NCBI RefSeq assembly: GCF_016860525.1
Contig: NZ_BNEA01000015.1
Span: 3,472,001 to 3,536,000, forward strand
Length of the DNA stretch: 64,000 nt
Direction: 5' to 3'
Source: Streptomyces rubradiris
GTDB taxonomy: Bacteria > Actinomycetota > Actinomycetes > Streptomycetales > Streptomycetaceae
How positions within the stretch are numbered: the first letter of the stretch is position 1; every line of letters begins with the position of its first letter. The notes under the pieces were generated by a model that was given only the letters and a program-made list of their open reading frames with translations, did not search any database and was not told the DNA's origin. Position numbers and translations under genes: made by a program. Below, piece after piece: positions 27,988 to 36,789 of the stretch.

Positions 27988-28512
27988 TCAGCGCAGCGGC
28001 AGCAGCATGACGATCTCGTCACGGTCGTCGCCGGGCCCGACCCGGATGGCGTCCGGGACCCGGCCGACCTCCTTGTAGCCGCAGGAGGCGTAGAACCGCT
28101 CCAGGCCGTGCCCGCCCCGGCAGGTCAGCCGGATCGCCTCGATGCCCCCGAGGCCGCGGGCCGCCTCCTCGGCGGCGGCCATCAGGTCGCGGCCGTAGCC
28201 CCGGCCCTGGTGGCGGGGGTGGACCATCACCGTGTACAGCCACAGCCAGTGCGTCATCAGCCGGTGGGTGTTGCGGGCGAGGAAGGCGGTCGCGGCCACC
28301 CGGCCGGCCTCGTCGTGTCCGACGAGCAGCCGGGTGCGGCCCTCGGCCATCGCCACGAAGTGGCGCACCAGCTCGGGCCGTATCTCGTCGGAGGTCACCG
28401 GGGGTACGAAGCCGACGGAACCGCCCGCGTTCGAGACGTCCGTCCACAGGTCGAGGATGCCCTCGCGCAGGGCGGGGGTGATCGCTGGATCCAAGGTGAA
28501 GGTAAGAGGCAC
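27988..28512 (-). CDS. GNAT-family N-acetyltransferase
   Basis: A 174-residue acetyltransferase. The acetyl-CoA site is visible as YTVMVHPRHQGRGYGRDLMAAAEEAAR (Q/RxxGxG/A motif), followed by IRLTCRGGHGLERFYASCGYKEVGR, the usual C-terminal GNAT signature. The acceptor is not predictable. The GTG at 28512 lies 16 bp after the udgX stop, so the two genes may be co-transcribed. Confidence 0.9.
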   Translation of the reverse strand: MPLTFTLDPAITPALREGILDLWTDVSNAGGSVGFVPPVTSDEIRPELVRHFVAMAEGRTRLLVGHDEAGRVAATAFLARNTHRLMTHWLWLYTVMVHPRHQGRGYGRDLMAAAEEAARGLGGIEAIRLTCRGGHGLERFYASCGYKEVGRVPDAIRVGPGDDRDEIVMLLPLR

Positions 28513-28528
28513 CAAGGGAGTGTAACCA

Positions 28529-29185
28529 TTACCCGAGGGTGCGTGCGGCCACCTCCAGATCGGCCACCAGGCCCTGGTACGCGGCCCTGCGGTCGTCGTC
28601 CCGCGCCCGCAGCACCGAGGAGGGGTGCACGGTCGGTACGAGGCGTTCGGGGCGTCCGTGGATCTCCCGCTCCAGCACCGTGCCGCGTACCTCGCCCACC
28701 CGGAACGACGAGCCCAGCAGGGCCTTTCCGGCCGTGGCGCCCAGGATCACGATCAGCTCCGGCTCCACCAGCGCCAGCTCCGCCGCGAGCCAGGGGCCGC
28801 AGGCCGTCATCTCCCGCAGGCTCGGCGCCTTGTGGATGCGGCGCTTGCGGGGTTCGGCCTGGGTGAACTTGAAGTGCTTCACCGCGTTCGTCACGTAGGC
28901 CTCGGCGGGATCGATACCGGCCTCTTCGAGCGCCCGGTCGAGCAGCTTGCCCGCCGGGCCGACGAACGGCTTTCCCTGACGGTCCTCCTGGTCGCCGGGC
29001 TGCTCCCCGACGAGCATGACGCGGGCGTCGGCGCTTCCGGCGCCGAAGACCGTCTGGGTGGCGGGGCGGTGGAGGGGGCAACCGCGACAGCCTGCGGCGG
29101 CTTGGCGGAGGGCGGGCAGATCAGCGCCCTCGGGGACGAAGGGGGCCGCGGTGTACGCGTCCTCGGGTGCCTTCGCTGCTGGCAT
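28529..29185 (-). CDS. udgX: UdgX-type uracil-DNA binding protein
   Basis: A family-4-like uracil-DNA glycosylase of the UdgX branch, 218 residues. Motif A is GEQPGDQED and the later motif is PTVHPSSVLR. The loop KRRIHK contains the His (residue 118 here) that in mycobacterial UdgX forms a covalent bond with the uracil site, locking the protein on DNA. Cysteines in CRGCPLH and TACGPW fit the iron-sulfur site. It acts in uracil repair or damage sequestration. The ATG at 29185 begins MPAAKAPED. Confidence 0.92.
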   Translation of the reverse strand: MPAAKAPEDAYTAAPFVPEGADLPALRQAAAGCRGCPLHRPATQTVFGAGSADARVMLVGEQPGDQEDRQGKPFVGPAGKLLDRALEEAGIDPAEAYVTNAVKHFKFTQAEPRKRRIHKAPSLREMTACGPWLAAELALVEPELIVILGATAGKALLGSSFRVGEVRGTVLEREIHGRPERLVPTVHPSSVLRARDDDRRAAYQGLVADLEVAARTLG

Positions 29186-29239
29186 GCCGGGCGAGTACCC
29201 CTCGTTCCGGCGGAGAAGCGAGGGGGTCGTGCCCGCCGT

Positions 29240-29312
29240 CGCCCGGCTGCGGCTGCGTCGTGGCTTGTCGCGCCCACGCGGTGGAGCCGCATGTCCAACA
29301 CGGCCCCGCGCC
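29240..29312. repeat. Streptomycete-type GC-rich intergenic repeat
   Basis: The non-coding gap between udgX and mqnE (29186-29483) contains a stretch with TCGTGGCTTGTCGCGCCCAC, then GCGGTGGAGCCGCA and CACGGCCCCGCGCC. Closely similar GTGGCT-CGCGCCCACGCGGCGGAGCCGCA elements recur between genes in many Streptomyces genomes, as I recall them. A second CGCCCACGCGGCCCCGCGCCCC block follows at 29361-29382. No gene is supported in this gap. Confidence 0.4.
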
Positions 29313-29483
29313 GGGACCAGGCACCGTCGGCTTGCATGGGGCCCGCGCCGGGCCTGGATGCGCCCACGCGGCCCCGCGCCCCTTGGTGGGCCAGGCGCCG
29401 CCGCCCGGTACGGGGGCGTCGCGCTGTGGTTCCCCGTTCAGCCTTTCTGCCCACCGAGTCGGGTGGGTGGGCAGGCCGGTGGG

Positions 29484-30647
29484 TCAGACGCGCATCGGCT
29501 GGGGCTCGTCGCGGCGGGACGGGTTCGGGCCCTCGTACTCGCGGATGATCTCGTAGCGGGTGTTGCGTTCCACGGGGCGGAAGCCGGCGTCGCGGATCAG
29601 CTCCAGGAGGTCTTCCCGGGTCAGCTTGTTCGGCGTGCCGTAGTTGTCCGCGTCGTGGGTGATCTTGTACTCGACGACCGAGCCGTCCATGTCGTCCGCG
29701 CCGTGCTGGAGGGCCAGCTGGGCGGTCTGCACACCGTGCATCACCCAGAAGACCTTCACGTGCGGCACGTTGTCGAACAGCAGCCGGGACACCGCGAACG
29801 TCTTCAGCGCCTCCGCGCCGGTCGCCATCGAGGTCCGCGCCTGGAGCGTGTTGCGTACCTTGCCGTCCTTCATGTCCACGAAGTCGTGCTGGTAGCGCAG
29901 CGGGATGAAGACCTGGAAGCCGTTCGTCTCGTCCTGCAGCTCACGCAGCCGCAGCACGTGGTCGACCCGGTGCTTCGGCTCCTCGATGTGGCCGTACAGC
30001 ATGGTGCACGGGGTCTTCAGGCCCTTCTCGTGCGCCAGCCGGTGGATGCGGGACCAGTCCTCCCAGTGGGTGCGGTGGTCCACGATGTGCTGCCGGACCT
30101 CCCAGTCGAAGATCTCCGCGCCGCCACCGGTCAGCGACTCCAGGCCCGCGTCGATCAGCTCGTCCAGGATCTCGGACGCCGACAGGCCGCTGATCGTCTC
30201 GAAGTGGTGGATCTCCGTCGCCGTGAACGCCTTCAGCGAGACGTTCGGCAGCGCCTTCTTCAGCTCCCGCAGCGACCGCGGGTAGTACCGCCACGGCAGG
30301 TTCGGGTGCAGACCGTTGACGATGTGCAGCTCCGTGAGGTTCTCCGACTCCATCGCCTTGGCGAGCTTGACGGCCTCCTCGATGCGCATCGTGTACGCGT
30401 CCTTCTCGCCCGGCTTGCGCTGGAACGAGCAGTAGGCGCAGGACGCGGTGCACACGTTCGTCATGTTGAGGTGACGGTTGACGTTGAAGTGGACCACGTC
30501 ACCGTTCTTGCGGGTCCGCACCTCGTGGGCCAGGCCGCCGAGCCAGGCCAGGTCGTCCGACTCGTACAGCGCGATGCCGTCCTCGCGGGTCAGCCGCTCC
30601 CCGGAACGGACCTTCTCCTCCAGCTCGCGCTTGAGCCCGACGTCCAT
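29484..30647 (-). CDS. mqnE: Aminofutalosine synthase
   Basis: MqnE is a radical-SAM enzyme that joins 3-enolpyruvylbenzoate to the SAM-derived adenosyl group to give aminofutalosine. The 387-residue product has CX3CX2C in NVCTASCAYCSFQRKPG, plus TELHIVNGLHPNLPWRYYP and GGGAEIFDWEVRQ. The ATG at 30647 (MDVGLKRELEEKVRSGERLT) follows AAAGGTG. It is closer to MqnE than to MqnC, which is encoded separately at 15341-16540. It lies 38 bp downstream of an Lrp gene in a menaquinone gene run. Confidence 0.95.
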   Translation of the reverse strand: MDVGLKRELEEKVRSGERLTREDGIALYESDDLAWLGGLAHEVRTRKNGDVVHFNVNRHLNMTNVCTASCAYCSFQRKPGEKDAYTMRIEEAVKLAKAMESENLTELHIVNGLHPNLPWRYYPRSLRELKKALPNVSLKAFTATEIHHFETISGLSASEILDELIDAGLESLTGGGAEIFDWEVRQHIVDHRTHWEDWSRIHRLAHEKGLKTPCTMLYGHIEEPKHRVDHVLRLRELQDETNGFQVFIPLRYQHDFVDMKDGKVRNTLQARTSMATGAEALKTFAVSRLLFDNVPHVKVFWVMHGVQTAQLALQHGADDMDGSVVEYKITHDADNYGTPNKLTREDLLELIRDAGFRPVERNTRYEIIREYEGPNPSRRDEPQPMRV

Positions 30648-30685
30648 GGCAACACCTTTCTACGACAGCCCGACCAACGGTATCC

Positions 30686-31141
30686 CTACACCTCTTCCGG
30701 CAGTTCCCCGACCCGGTTCTCCCACTTCGTGGACAGCACGATCGTGGTACGGGTCCGGGAGACGCCCTTGGTGCCGCTGAGCCGGCGGATGGTCCGCTCC
30801 AGCCCGTCCACGTCCGACGCCCGGACCTTGAGCATGTACGAGTCGTCGCCCGCGATGAACCAGCAGTCCTCGATCTCCGGCAGGTCCCGCAGCCGCTGGG
30901 CGACGTCCTCGTGGTCGGCCGCGTCGGACAGCGAGATGCCGATCAGCGCGGTGACACCGAGGCCGAGCGAGGCCGAGTCCACCGTGGCCCGGTAGCCCGT
31001 GATGACACCGGCCGCCTCCAGCCGGTTGATGCGGTCGGTGACGCTGGGGCCCGACAGGCCGACCAGGCGCCCCAGCTCCGCGTACGAGGCCCGGCCGTTC
31101 TCCCTCAGGGCCTGGATGAGCTGCCTGTCCACCGCGTCCAT
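30686..31141 (-). CDS. Lrp/AsnC-family transcriptional regulator
   Basis: A 151-residue feast/famine regulator. The N-terminal HTH is MDAVDRQLIQALRENGRASYAELGRLVGLSGPSVTDRINRLEAAGVI, and the C-terminal RAM domain follows (VTALIGISLSDAADHEDVAQRLRDLPEIEDCWFIAGDDSYMLKV). It is inserted between the UbiX-like gene (52 bp upstream) and mqnE (38 bp downstream), all on the minus strand. Amino acids are the usual ligands, so it may tie menaquinone synthesis to amino-acid status. Confidence 0.93.
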   Translation of the reverse strand: MDAVDRQLIQALRENGRASYAELGRLVGLSGPSVTDRINRLEAAGVITGYRATVDSASLGLGVTALIGISLSDAADHEDVAQRLRDLPEIEDCWFIAGDDSYMLKVRASDVDGLERTIRRLSGTKGVSRTRTTIVLSTKWENRVGELPEEV

Positions 31142-31193
31142 GCGATCGAAGCCTTCCGGTGAAAGTTCCTGAAGTGATGAGAGGTACGTACTG

Positions 31194-31856
31194 CTAATCG
31201 CCCCGGGTGCCGTCCGTCAGGCCGCCGCCCAGGTCTCCTCGCCAGCGCCGGTACAGGCCGTGGGTGACGCCCGCCGCGTCCAGCACCCGGCCGGCCACGA
31301 AGTCCACCAGGTCCTGGATGTGGGTGGCGCCCGCGTAGAAGGCGGGCGAGGCCGGGACGACCGAGGCGCCGGCGTCGTCCAGGGTGACGAGGTGGCGCAG
31401 CGTCTGGCCGTTCAACGGGGCTTCCCGTACGGACACCACCAGCGGGCGGCGCTCCTTCAGCGTGACGCTCGCCGCGCGCTGGAGGAGGTCCTTGGACAGG
31501 CCGAGCGCCACACCGGCCACGCAGGCGGTGGAGGCGGGCACGACGATCATGCCGCGGGCCGGGTACGAGCCGGAGGACGGCCCGGCCGCGAGGTCGCCCG
31601 CCCTCCAGTGGCGGACGCCGCTGACGTCCACGTCGAAGGTCCCGGGCTTGCCGTCGGCGCCGCGGGCCAGCCATTCCGCGAGGTCGTCCTGCCAGTGGGC
31701 GTCGCGGAAGGGCAGACCCGTCTCGTCCAGCAGCGTCAGCCGCGAGGCCCGGCTGACCACCAGGTCCACCGCTTCCCCGGCCGCCAGCAGCGCTCGCAGC
31801 ACGGCCGCCGCGTACGGCGTCCCGGAAGCTCCGGACACCCCCACGATCCAAGGCAC
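31194..31856 (-). CDS. UbiX-like flavin prenyltransferase
   Basis: UbiX-type enzymes make prenylated FMN for UbiD decarboxylases. The 220-residue product has the N-terminal flavin motif VGVSGASGTPYAAAVLRAL, the internal PASTACVAGVALGLSKDLLQRAASVTLKERRPLV, and the C-terminal HIQDLVDFVAGRVLDAAGV. I prefer the GTG at 31856 (VPWIVGVSG), with AGGAGA upstream, over a GTG at 31880. Grouping with UbiD- and UbiA-like genes points to the late futalosine pathway (this homologue is sometimes named mqnM). The UbiD partner lies two genes upstream. Confidence 0.93.
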   Translation of the reverse strand: MPWIVGVSGASGTPYAAAVLRALLAAGEAVDLVVSRASRLTLLDETGLPFRDAHWQDDLAEWLARGADGKPGTFDVDVSGVRHWRAGDLAAGPSSGSYPARGMIVVPASTACVAGVALGLSKDLLQRAASVTLKERRPLVVSVREAPLNGQTLRHLVTLDDAGASVVPASPAFYAGATHIQDLVDFVAGRVLDAAGVTHGLYRRWRGDLGGGLTDGTRGD

Positions 31857-31969
31857 GCGCTGCGTTTCTCCTGCGTTCACACCTTGAGAGTACCGGCGCG
31901 CGCACAGGGGCTCAGGACCGGTGGGGGTTCGGGGCGGGCGGGAGACGCCCACCGCGAGGCTTCCGTTTT

Positions 31970-32893
31970 TCAGACGGTCAGACCGCGCACCAGGAGATCG
32001 AGCAGCGCGCACACGAACAAGGCGATTCCGATGAACCCGTTGACCGAGAAGAACGCCCTGTTCAGGCGGGACAGGTCGTGCGGGCGGACGATCCTGTGCT
32101 CGTAGACGAAGGCCGCCGCGACGATCACCAGGCCCAGCCAGAAGAACGCGCCCGCGCCGGTGGCCAGGGCGTACCAGACGAACAGGGCCGTGGTGACCGT
32201 GTGGCAGGCGCGGGCGCCCCAGATCGCGGCCGGGATGCCGAAGCGGGCCGGGACCGACTTCACGCCGATCTCGCGGTCCGTCTCCACGTCCTGGCAGGCG
32301 TAGATCAGGTCGAACCCGCCGATCCAGATGCCCACGGCCAGGCCGAGGATCACCGCGTTCCACGACCACTCCCCGCTGATCGCCAGCCAGCCGCCGACCG
32401 GACCCATGGCCTGGGCGAGACCGAGGATGGCCTGCGGGAAGTTGGTGAACCGCTTGCCGTAGGGGTAGACCACCATCGGCACCACGGCCACCGGGGCGAG
32501 GGCCAGGCACAGCGGGTTGAGCAGGGCCGCCGCGCCCAGGAAGACCACGAGGGCGATCAGCGCGCCGGTCCAGGCGTGCCGGACCGACATCGCGCCCGTC
32601 ACCAGTTCCCGGTGCGCGGTGCGCGGGTTACGGGCGTCGATCTCGCGGTCGATGATCCGGTTGACCGCCATCGCGAACGTGCGCAGGCCCACCATGCAGA
32701 CGGTGACCAGGAGCAGCCGGCCCCAGTGGATGTTCTCGTCCCACTCGTACATCGCCGTCAGGGCGGCGATGTAGGCGAAGGGGAGCGCGAAGACCGAGTG
32801 CTCGATCATCACCAGGCGGAGGAACGCCGAAACACCCCCACGGGCGCGGGGACCATTCGCGCTCCCCTCTCCGACAATGACCTCGCTGCTCAC
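31970..32893 (-). CDS. mqnP: Menaquinone prenyltransferase (UbiA family)
   Basis: A membrane prenyltransferase, 307 residues with about eight or nine spans. It attaches the polyprenyl chain to the naphthoate ring in the futalosine route. The two Asp-rich motifs are AVNRIIDREIDARNPRT and YACQDVETDREIG. The GTG at 32893 overlaps the stop of the UbiD-like gene as GTGA. UbiD-, UbiX- and mqnE-type neighbours support menaquinone over haem or other prenylation. Confidence 0.93.
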   Translation of the reverse strand: MSSEVIVGEGSANGPRARGGVSAFLRLVMIEHSVFALPFAYIAALTAMYEWDENIHWGRLLLVTVCMVGLRTFAMAVNRIIDREIDARNPRTAHRELVTGAMSVRHAWTGALIALVVFLGAAALLNPLCLALAPVAVVPMVVYPYGKRFTNFPQAILGLAQAMGPVGGWLAISGEWSWNAVILGLAVGIWIGGFDLIYACQDVETDREIGVKSVPARFGIPAAIWGARACHTVTTALFVWYALATGAGAFFWLGLVIVAAAFVYEHRIVRPHDLSRLNRAFFSVNGFIGIALFVCALLDLLVRGLTV

Positions 32894-34341
32894 AGTCCGT
32901 ACTCCTTCCAGCGCCGGGTCACCCGTTCGGCCGTGTCCGGGTCCGACAGGACCATCTCCGGCCACCCGCCGTCGCGGGTGTAGCCCTCCTCCGGCCACTT
33001 CCGCGTGGCGTCGATGCCCGCCTTGCCGCCCCAGAACTGCTGGTAGGAGGCGTGGTCGAGGTGGTCGACGGGGCCTTCCACGACCGTGAGGTCACGGGCG
33101 TAGTCGGTGTTGCCGAGGGCCCGCCAGGCGACCTCGTGCAGGTCGTGGACGTCACAGTCGGCGTCCACGACCACGATCAGCTTGGTGAGGGACATCATGT
33201 GCGCCCCCCAGACGGCGTGCATCACCTTCTGCGCGTGCTTGGGGTACTTCTTGTCGATCGAGACGATCGCGCAGTTGTGGAAGCCGCCGGCCTCGGGCAG
33301 GTGGTAGTCCACGATGTCCGGGACGATGATCTTCAGCAGGGGCAGGAAGAAGCGTTCCGTGGCCCGGCCGAGGGGGCCGTCCTCCGTCGGCGGGCGGCCG
33401 ACGACGATCGACTGGAGCAGCGGGCGCCTGCGCATGGTCACGCAGTCGATCCGCAGGGCCGGAAACGGCTCCTGCGGGGTGTAGAAGCCGGTGTGGTCGC
33501 CGAAGGGGCCCTCGGGCAGCATCTCGCCGGGCTCCAGCCAGCCCTCCAGGACCACCTCGGCGTGGGCGGGCACCTGGAGCGGGACCGTCTTGCAGTCGGT
33601 CATCTCGATCCGCTTGCCCGCGAGGAAGCCGGCGAAGAGGTACTCGTCGATGTCGCCGGGGAGGGGGGCCGTGGAGGCGTAGGTCACGGCGGGCGGGCAG
33701 CCGAAGGCGATGGCCACCGGCAGGCGCTCGCCCCGGCGCGCGGCCACCTGGTAGTGGTTCCGGCTGTCCTTGTGGATCTGCCAGTGCATGCCGATGGTGC
33801 GCTTGTCGTGGCGCTGGAGGCGGTACAGGCCCAGGTTGCGGACGCCGCTCTCGGGGTCCTTGGTGTGGGTCAGGCCGAGGTTGAAGAAGGAGCCGCCGTC
33901 CTGGGGCCAGGTGAACAGCGCCGGGAGCCGCTCCAGGTCCACGTCGTCACCCTGCAGGACGACCTCCTGGACCGGCGCCTCCTTGACCTTCTTCGGCGGG
34001 ACGTGGGCCATCGCGCCCAGCTTCCCGAAGGCCTCGCGCACGCCGACGAAGCCGTGCGGCAGCTCGGGCCGCAGCAGGCCGCCGATCTTGTCGGAGATCT
34101 CGTCGTACGACTTCAGGCCCAGCGCCTTCAGCAGCCGGCGGTCGGTGCCGTACACGTTCATGGCGAGGGGCAGGTCCGAGCCGCGCACGTTCTCGAAGAG
34201 CAGCGCCGGACCGCCGGACTTCTGCACCCGGTCGACGATCTCCCCGACCTCCAGATACGGGTCGACCTCGGCCTTGATGCGCTTGAGGTCGCCCTCGCGC
34301 TCCAGCGCCCGGAGCAGGGAGCGAAGATCGTCGTAAGCCAT
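32890..34341 (-). CDS. UbiD-family prFMN-dependent decarboxylase, menaquinone pathway
   Basis: A 483-residue UbiD-type decarboxylase that probably removes the carboxyl group of the naphthoate intermediate, either before or after prenylation, using prFMN from the UbiX-like protein. Visible family segments are VTYASTAPLPGDIDEYLFAGFLAG, the active-site EGPFGDHTGFYTPQEPFP, and CAIVSIDKKYPKHAQKVMHAVWG. The ATG at 34341 begins MAYDDLRSLLRALEREGDL. It is the first gene of the run UbiD-UbiA-UbiX-Lrp-mqnE and is sometimes called mqnL. Confidence 0.94.
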   Translation of the reverse strand: MAYDDLRSLLRALEREGDLKRIKAEVDPYLEVGEIVDRVQKSGGPALLFENVRGSDLPLAMNVYGTDRRLLKALGLKSYDEISDKIGGLLRPELPHGFVGVREAFGKLGAMAHVPPKKVKEAPVQEVVLQGDDVDLERLPALFTWPQDGGSFFNLGLTHTKDPESGVRNLGLYRLQRHDKRTIGMHWQIHKDSRNHYQVAARRGERLPVAIAFGCPPAVTYASTAPLPGDIDEYLFAGFLAGKRIEMTDCKTVPLQVPAHAEVVLEGWLEPGEMLPEGPFGDHTGFYTPQEPFPALRIDCVTMRRRPLLQSIVVGRPPTEDGPLGRATERFFLPLLKIIVPDIVDYHLPEAGGFHNCAIVSIDKKYPKHAQKVMHAVWGAHMMSLTKLIVVVDADCDVHDLHEVAWRALGNTDYARDLTVVEGPVDHLDHASYQQFWGGKAGIDATRKWPEEGYTRDGGWPEMVLSDPDTAERVTRRWKEYGL

Positions 34342-34409
34342 GTGCCCCAGTATCGCCGACGTACCGCTTTGTCCCGGGGCCCACCCCCCGGTTCCGGCGT
34401 GCGGCCGGG

Positions 34410-35177
34410 TCAGCGGAAGACGGCGACCGGGTACTGGAGGACGACCTCCCGGGCGTCGGGGTCCCAGCTGGTCACCTTGCCCAGGCAGTGCGCCTGGAAC
34501 TGGCCCTCGGGCAGTTCCTTGTCCGGGGTGAGCAGGCCGTCGCCGCGCAGCACGACCCTGAGGTGCGCGGTGGGGCCGCCGTCGGCGTAGGGGGCCCGCA
34601 TCAGCAGGGTCTCGCCCCGGCTGTCGCCCGCCTCGAACCGGCCGGTGACCATGACGAACTCCCCTATCTCGCTGAGCGGCACCTCGGTGGCCGGCCCGGT
34701 GCGGGCCAGCTCGCCGAGGAGGGCGCGGTTGGGGACGACGGTCCCGGAGCCGGGCCGCAGCCGGACCTCCACCAGGGCGTCGCCCCGGCGCAGCACGGAC
34801 AGCAGCAGGCCGATCACGGAGATGGGCTCGGCCTTCTCCACGTACTTGGCGACCACCTCGGTGGTGCTGCCGCCGGTCACCTTCAGCAGCAGGGAGACCA
34901 GCGGGATGACGGCGAGGCAGCCGGCGTTGCGGATGCGCCGCTCCTCGACCTCCTTGCGCAGGGCCGCCTTGTAGTTGCCCATCTTGAACAGGCCCATGAC
35001 CGCGTCGTTGTCGAGGTACAGGGGCAGGTAGGCGGGGTCGGCGGTGGTCTTGCCGAGCCGGGCGAGGCCGCGCCGCAGCGCCCGCCCGGCCAGCGCGAGC
35101 AGGCCGGCGAGGGCCAGCAGCCACCAGGTCATCGGGCCCCACCAGGCGCTCCACCAGGTGCCGTCAAGAACAGCCAC
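34410..35177 (-). CDS. Membrane-anchored hypothetical protein of the VWA operon
   Basis: A 255-residue protein. It has an N-terminal membrane span (WWLLALAGLLALAGRAL) and a second hydrophobic segment near residue 85 (GCLAVIPLVSLLLKV). A soluble beta-rich C-terminal domain follows (EVRLRPGSGTVVPNRALL and FVMVTGRFEAGDSRGETLLMRAP). I do not recognise the family. The GTG at 35177 overlaps the end of the VWA lipoprotein gene by 14 bp, so it belongs to the same operon and probably works with the two upstream products at the cell surface. Confidence 0.75.
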   Translation of the reverse strand: MAVLDGTWWSAWWGPMTWWLLALAGLLALAGRALRRGLARLGKTTADPAYLPLYLDNDAVMGLFKMGNYKAALRKEVEERRIRNAGCLAVIPLVSLLLKVTGGSTTEVVAKYVEKAEPISVIGLLLSVLRRGDALVEVRLRPGSGTVVPNRALLGELARTGPATEVPLSEIGEFVMVTGRFEAGDSRGETLLMRAPYADGGPTAHLRVVLRGDGLLTPDKELPEGQFQAHCLGKVTSWDPDAREVVLQYPVAVFR

Positions 35178-36789
35178 GGATCTCCTTGAACGCGGTGGAC
35201 AGGGAGGACTGGGAAGACTGGGCAGGGGAGCGGGCGTCGACCAGGCGCCCGCCGGTCAGCTCGGCGGCCCGGCGCAGCCCGTCCGCGTCGGCGTCGCCGA
35301 AGCCGATGGGGTAGGTGCGCACGGCGCGGACGTCGGCGGGGCGGGAGCGGTGGCGGGCGGCGAAGGCGGCCGGGCCGATGCCCGCGTTGTTCTCGCCGTC
35401 CGTCATCAGCACGATGGACACCAGCCGGCCGGGGTCCGCGCGCAGGGCCCGTTCGGCGGTGCGGTAGCCGTGGTCCAGGGCGGACCAGACGGCGGTGGAG
35501 TCGTCGTAGCCGTCCTCGGCGACGAAGCCGGCCAGCGCCTCCAGGTCGGCGGGGCCGCGCACGGTGACGGTGCGCTCGGCCAGCGGGCGGCCGCCGAAGC
35601 GGACGACGGTCAGCCGCTCCCCTTGGTGGAAGCGGACGAACTTGGCGCGGGCGGAGCCGTCCGCGCCGCTGAGCGCGGCGAACGCGGCGCGCAGGGCGCG
35701 GGTGCGGGCGCCGCGCATGGAGGTGGAGAAGTCCAATAGGAAGATCACCTGGTCGGCGCCCCGGCGGGCCGGGTCGCCGTAGTCGGCGAGGAGGCGGTCG
35801 AGGACGGCCGGGTCGTCCGGGTAGTAGAGGGCGTTGTCCAGGGGTGCGGTCAGCCGGGCGTCGCGGGGCACTTCGGTGCTGACCGGGCGGCGCAGGGTGC
35901 GGCGCATGATCTCGCGCTGGTGGCCGGGGGCGGTGAGCCAGTCCACCACCCGGTCGTAGGCGTCGCGGCGGCCGGGGTCGAGCAGGAGCAGCGGGTAGTC
36001 CGCCAGGACCATGCCGTCGGCGGGGTGGACGATGCGCAGGGGTTCGCGGAGCCGGCCGGAGGCGTTCAGGGCGAGCAGTTCGGACTCGTAGGTGATCAGG
36101 GCGTTGGTGCGGCCGGGGCGGGTGGCGAAGGCGTCCAGCAGGGCGCGGGAGCCGGCGGCGGTGAGGGTCTGGCCGGAGCGGAAGCCGCGCAGCCGGTCGC
36201 AGCTGACGTCGGCGGGGCGCAGGGCGCGGCCGGTGCCGGCGGCGGCGGTGGCGACACCGACCAGGGCGGCCAGGCCGCTGTTGCTGCGGCGGGGGTCGGC
36301 CATGCCGAAGCGTACGGTGCCGGTGGCGGCGGCGTCGGCGATGTCGGCCCAGGACAGGCGCTTGCCGGGGGTGCCCGCGCCCAGGGTGCGGGCCGTGCCG
36401 GGGGTGAGGCCGACGACGACCGGGGAGCGCATGATGGAGGCGCTCTGCACTCCGGTGGCGGGGGTGGCTCCGGCGGAGGCGTGCTTGGCCCGCAGGCGCA
36501 GGTAGCGGTCGGAGGAGAGCCAGGCCAGGTCGTAGGAGTGGCGGCCGGTGAGCAGGGTGTCGGAGGCGTCGTTGGTGGCGCGGTAGTCCATGTCCAGGCG
36601 GACGCCGGTGTCCTTACGGAGCCGGTCGAGCAGCGGCTTCATGTCGGTGAGTTCGTCGCTGGCCAGGACGCGCAGGGTGGTCCTGGAGCCGCCGTCGCCG
36701 GAGCAGGAGGAGAGCCCGCCGAGCACCACGGCCAGCACCAGGCACAGGCACAGCGGTCCGAGCGGCAGGGTGCGGGGGGCGGGTGTCAT
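35164..36789 (-). CDS. Lipoprotein with binding-protein-like and von Willebrand A domains
   Basis: A 541-residue secreted lipoprotein with a signal peptide ending LGGLSSCSG (lipobox Cys at about residue 29). Residues 38-300 resemble an extracellular solute-binding protein (TTLRVLASDELTDMKPLLDRL, SYDLAWLSSDRYL, SWADIADAAATGTVRFGMADP). The C-terminal part is a VWA domain with an intact MIDAS start (VIFLLDFSTSMRGAR) and a later SIVLMTDGENNAGIG. The combination suggests metal-dependent protein or ligand binding outside the membrane. It overlaps both neighbouring genes. Confidence 0.88.
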   Translation of the reverse strand: MTPAPRTLPLGPLCLCLVLAVVLGGLSSCSGDGGSRTTLRVLASDELTDMKPLLDRLRKDTGVRLDMDYRATNDASDTLLTGRHSYDLAWLSSDRYLRLRAKHASAGATPATGVQSASIMRSPVVVGLTPGTARTLGAGTPGKRLSWADIADAAATGTVRFGMADPRRSNSGLAALVGVATAAAGTGRALRPADVSCDRLRGFRSGQTLTAAGSRALLDAFATRPGRTNALITYESELLALNASGRLREPLRIVHPADGMVLADYPLLLLDPGRRDAYDRVVDWLTAPGHQREIMRRTLRRPVSTEVPRDARLTAPLDNALYYPDDPAVLDRLLADYGDPARRGADQVIFLLDFSTSMRGARTRALRAAFAALSGADGSARAKFVRFHQGERLTVVRFGGRPLAERTVTVRGPADLEALAGFVAEDGYDDSTAVWSALDHGYRTAERALRADPGRLVSIVLMTDGENNAGIGPAAFAARHRSRPADVRAVRTYPIGFGDADADGLRRAAELTGGRLVDARSPAQSSQSSLSTAFKEIRGCS

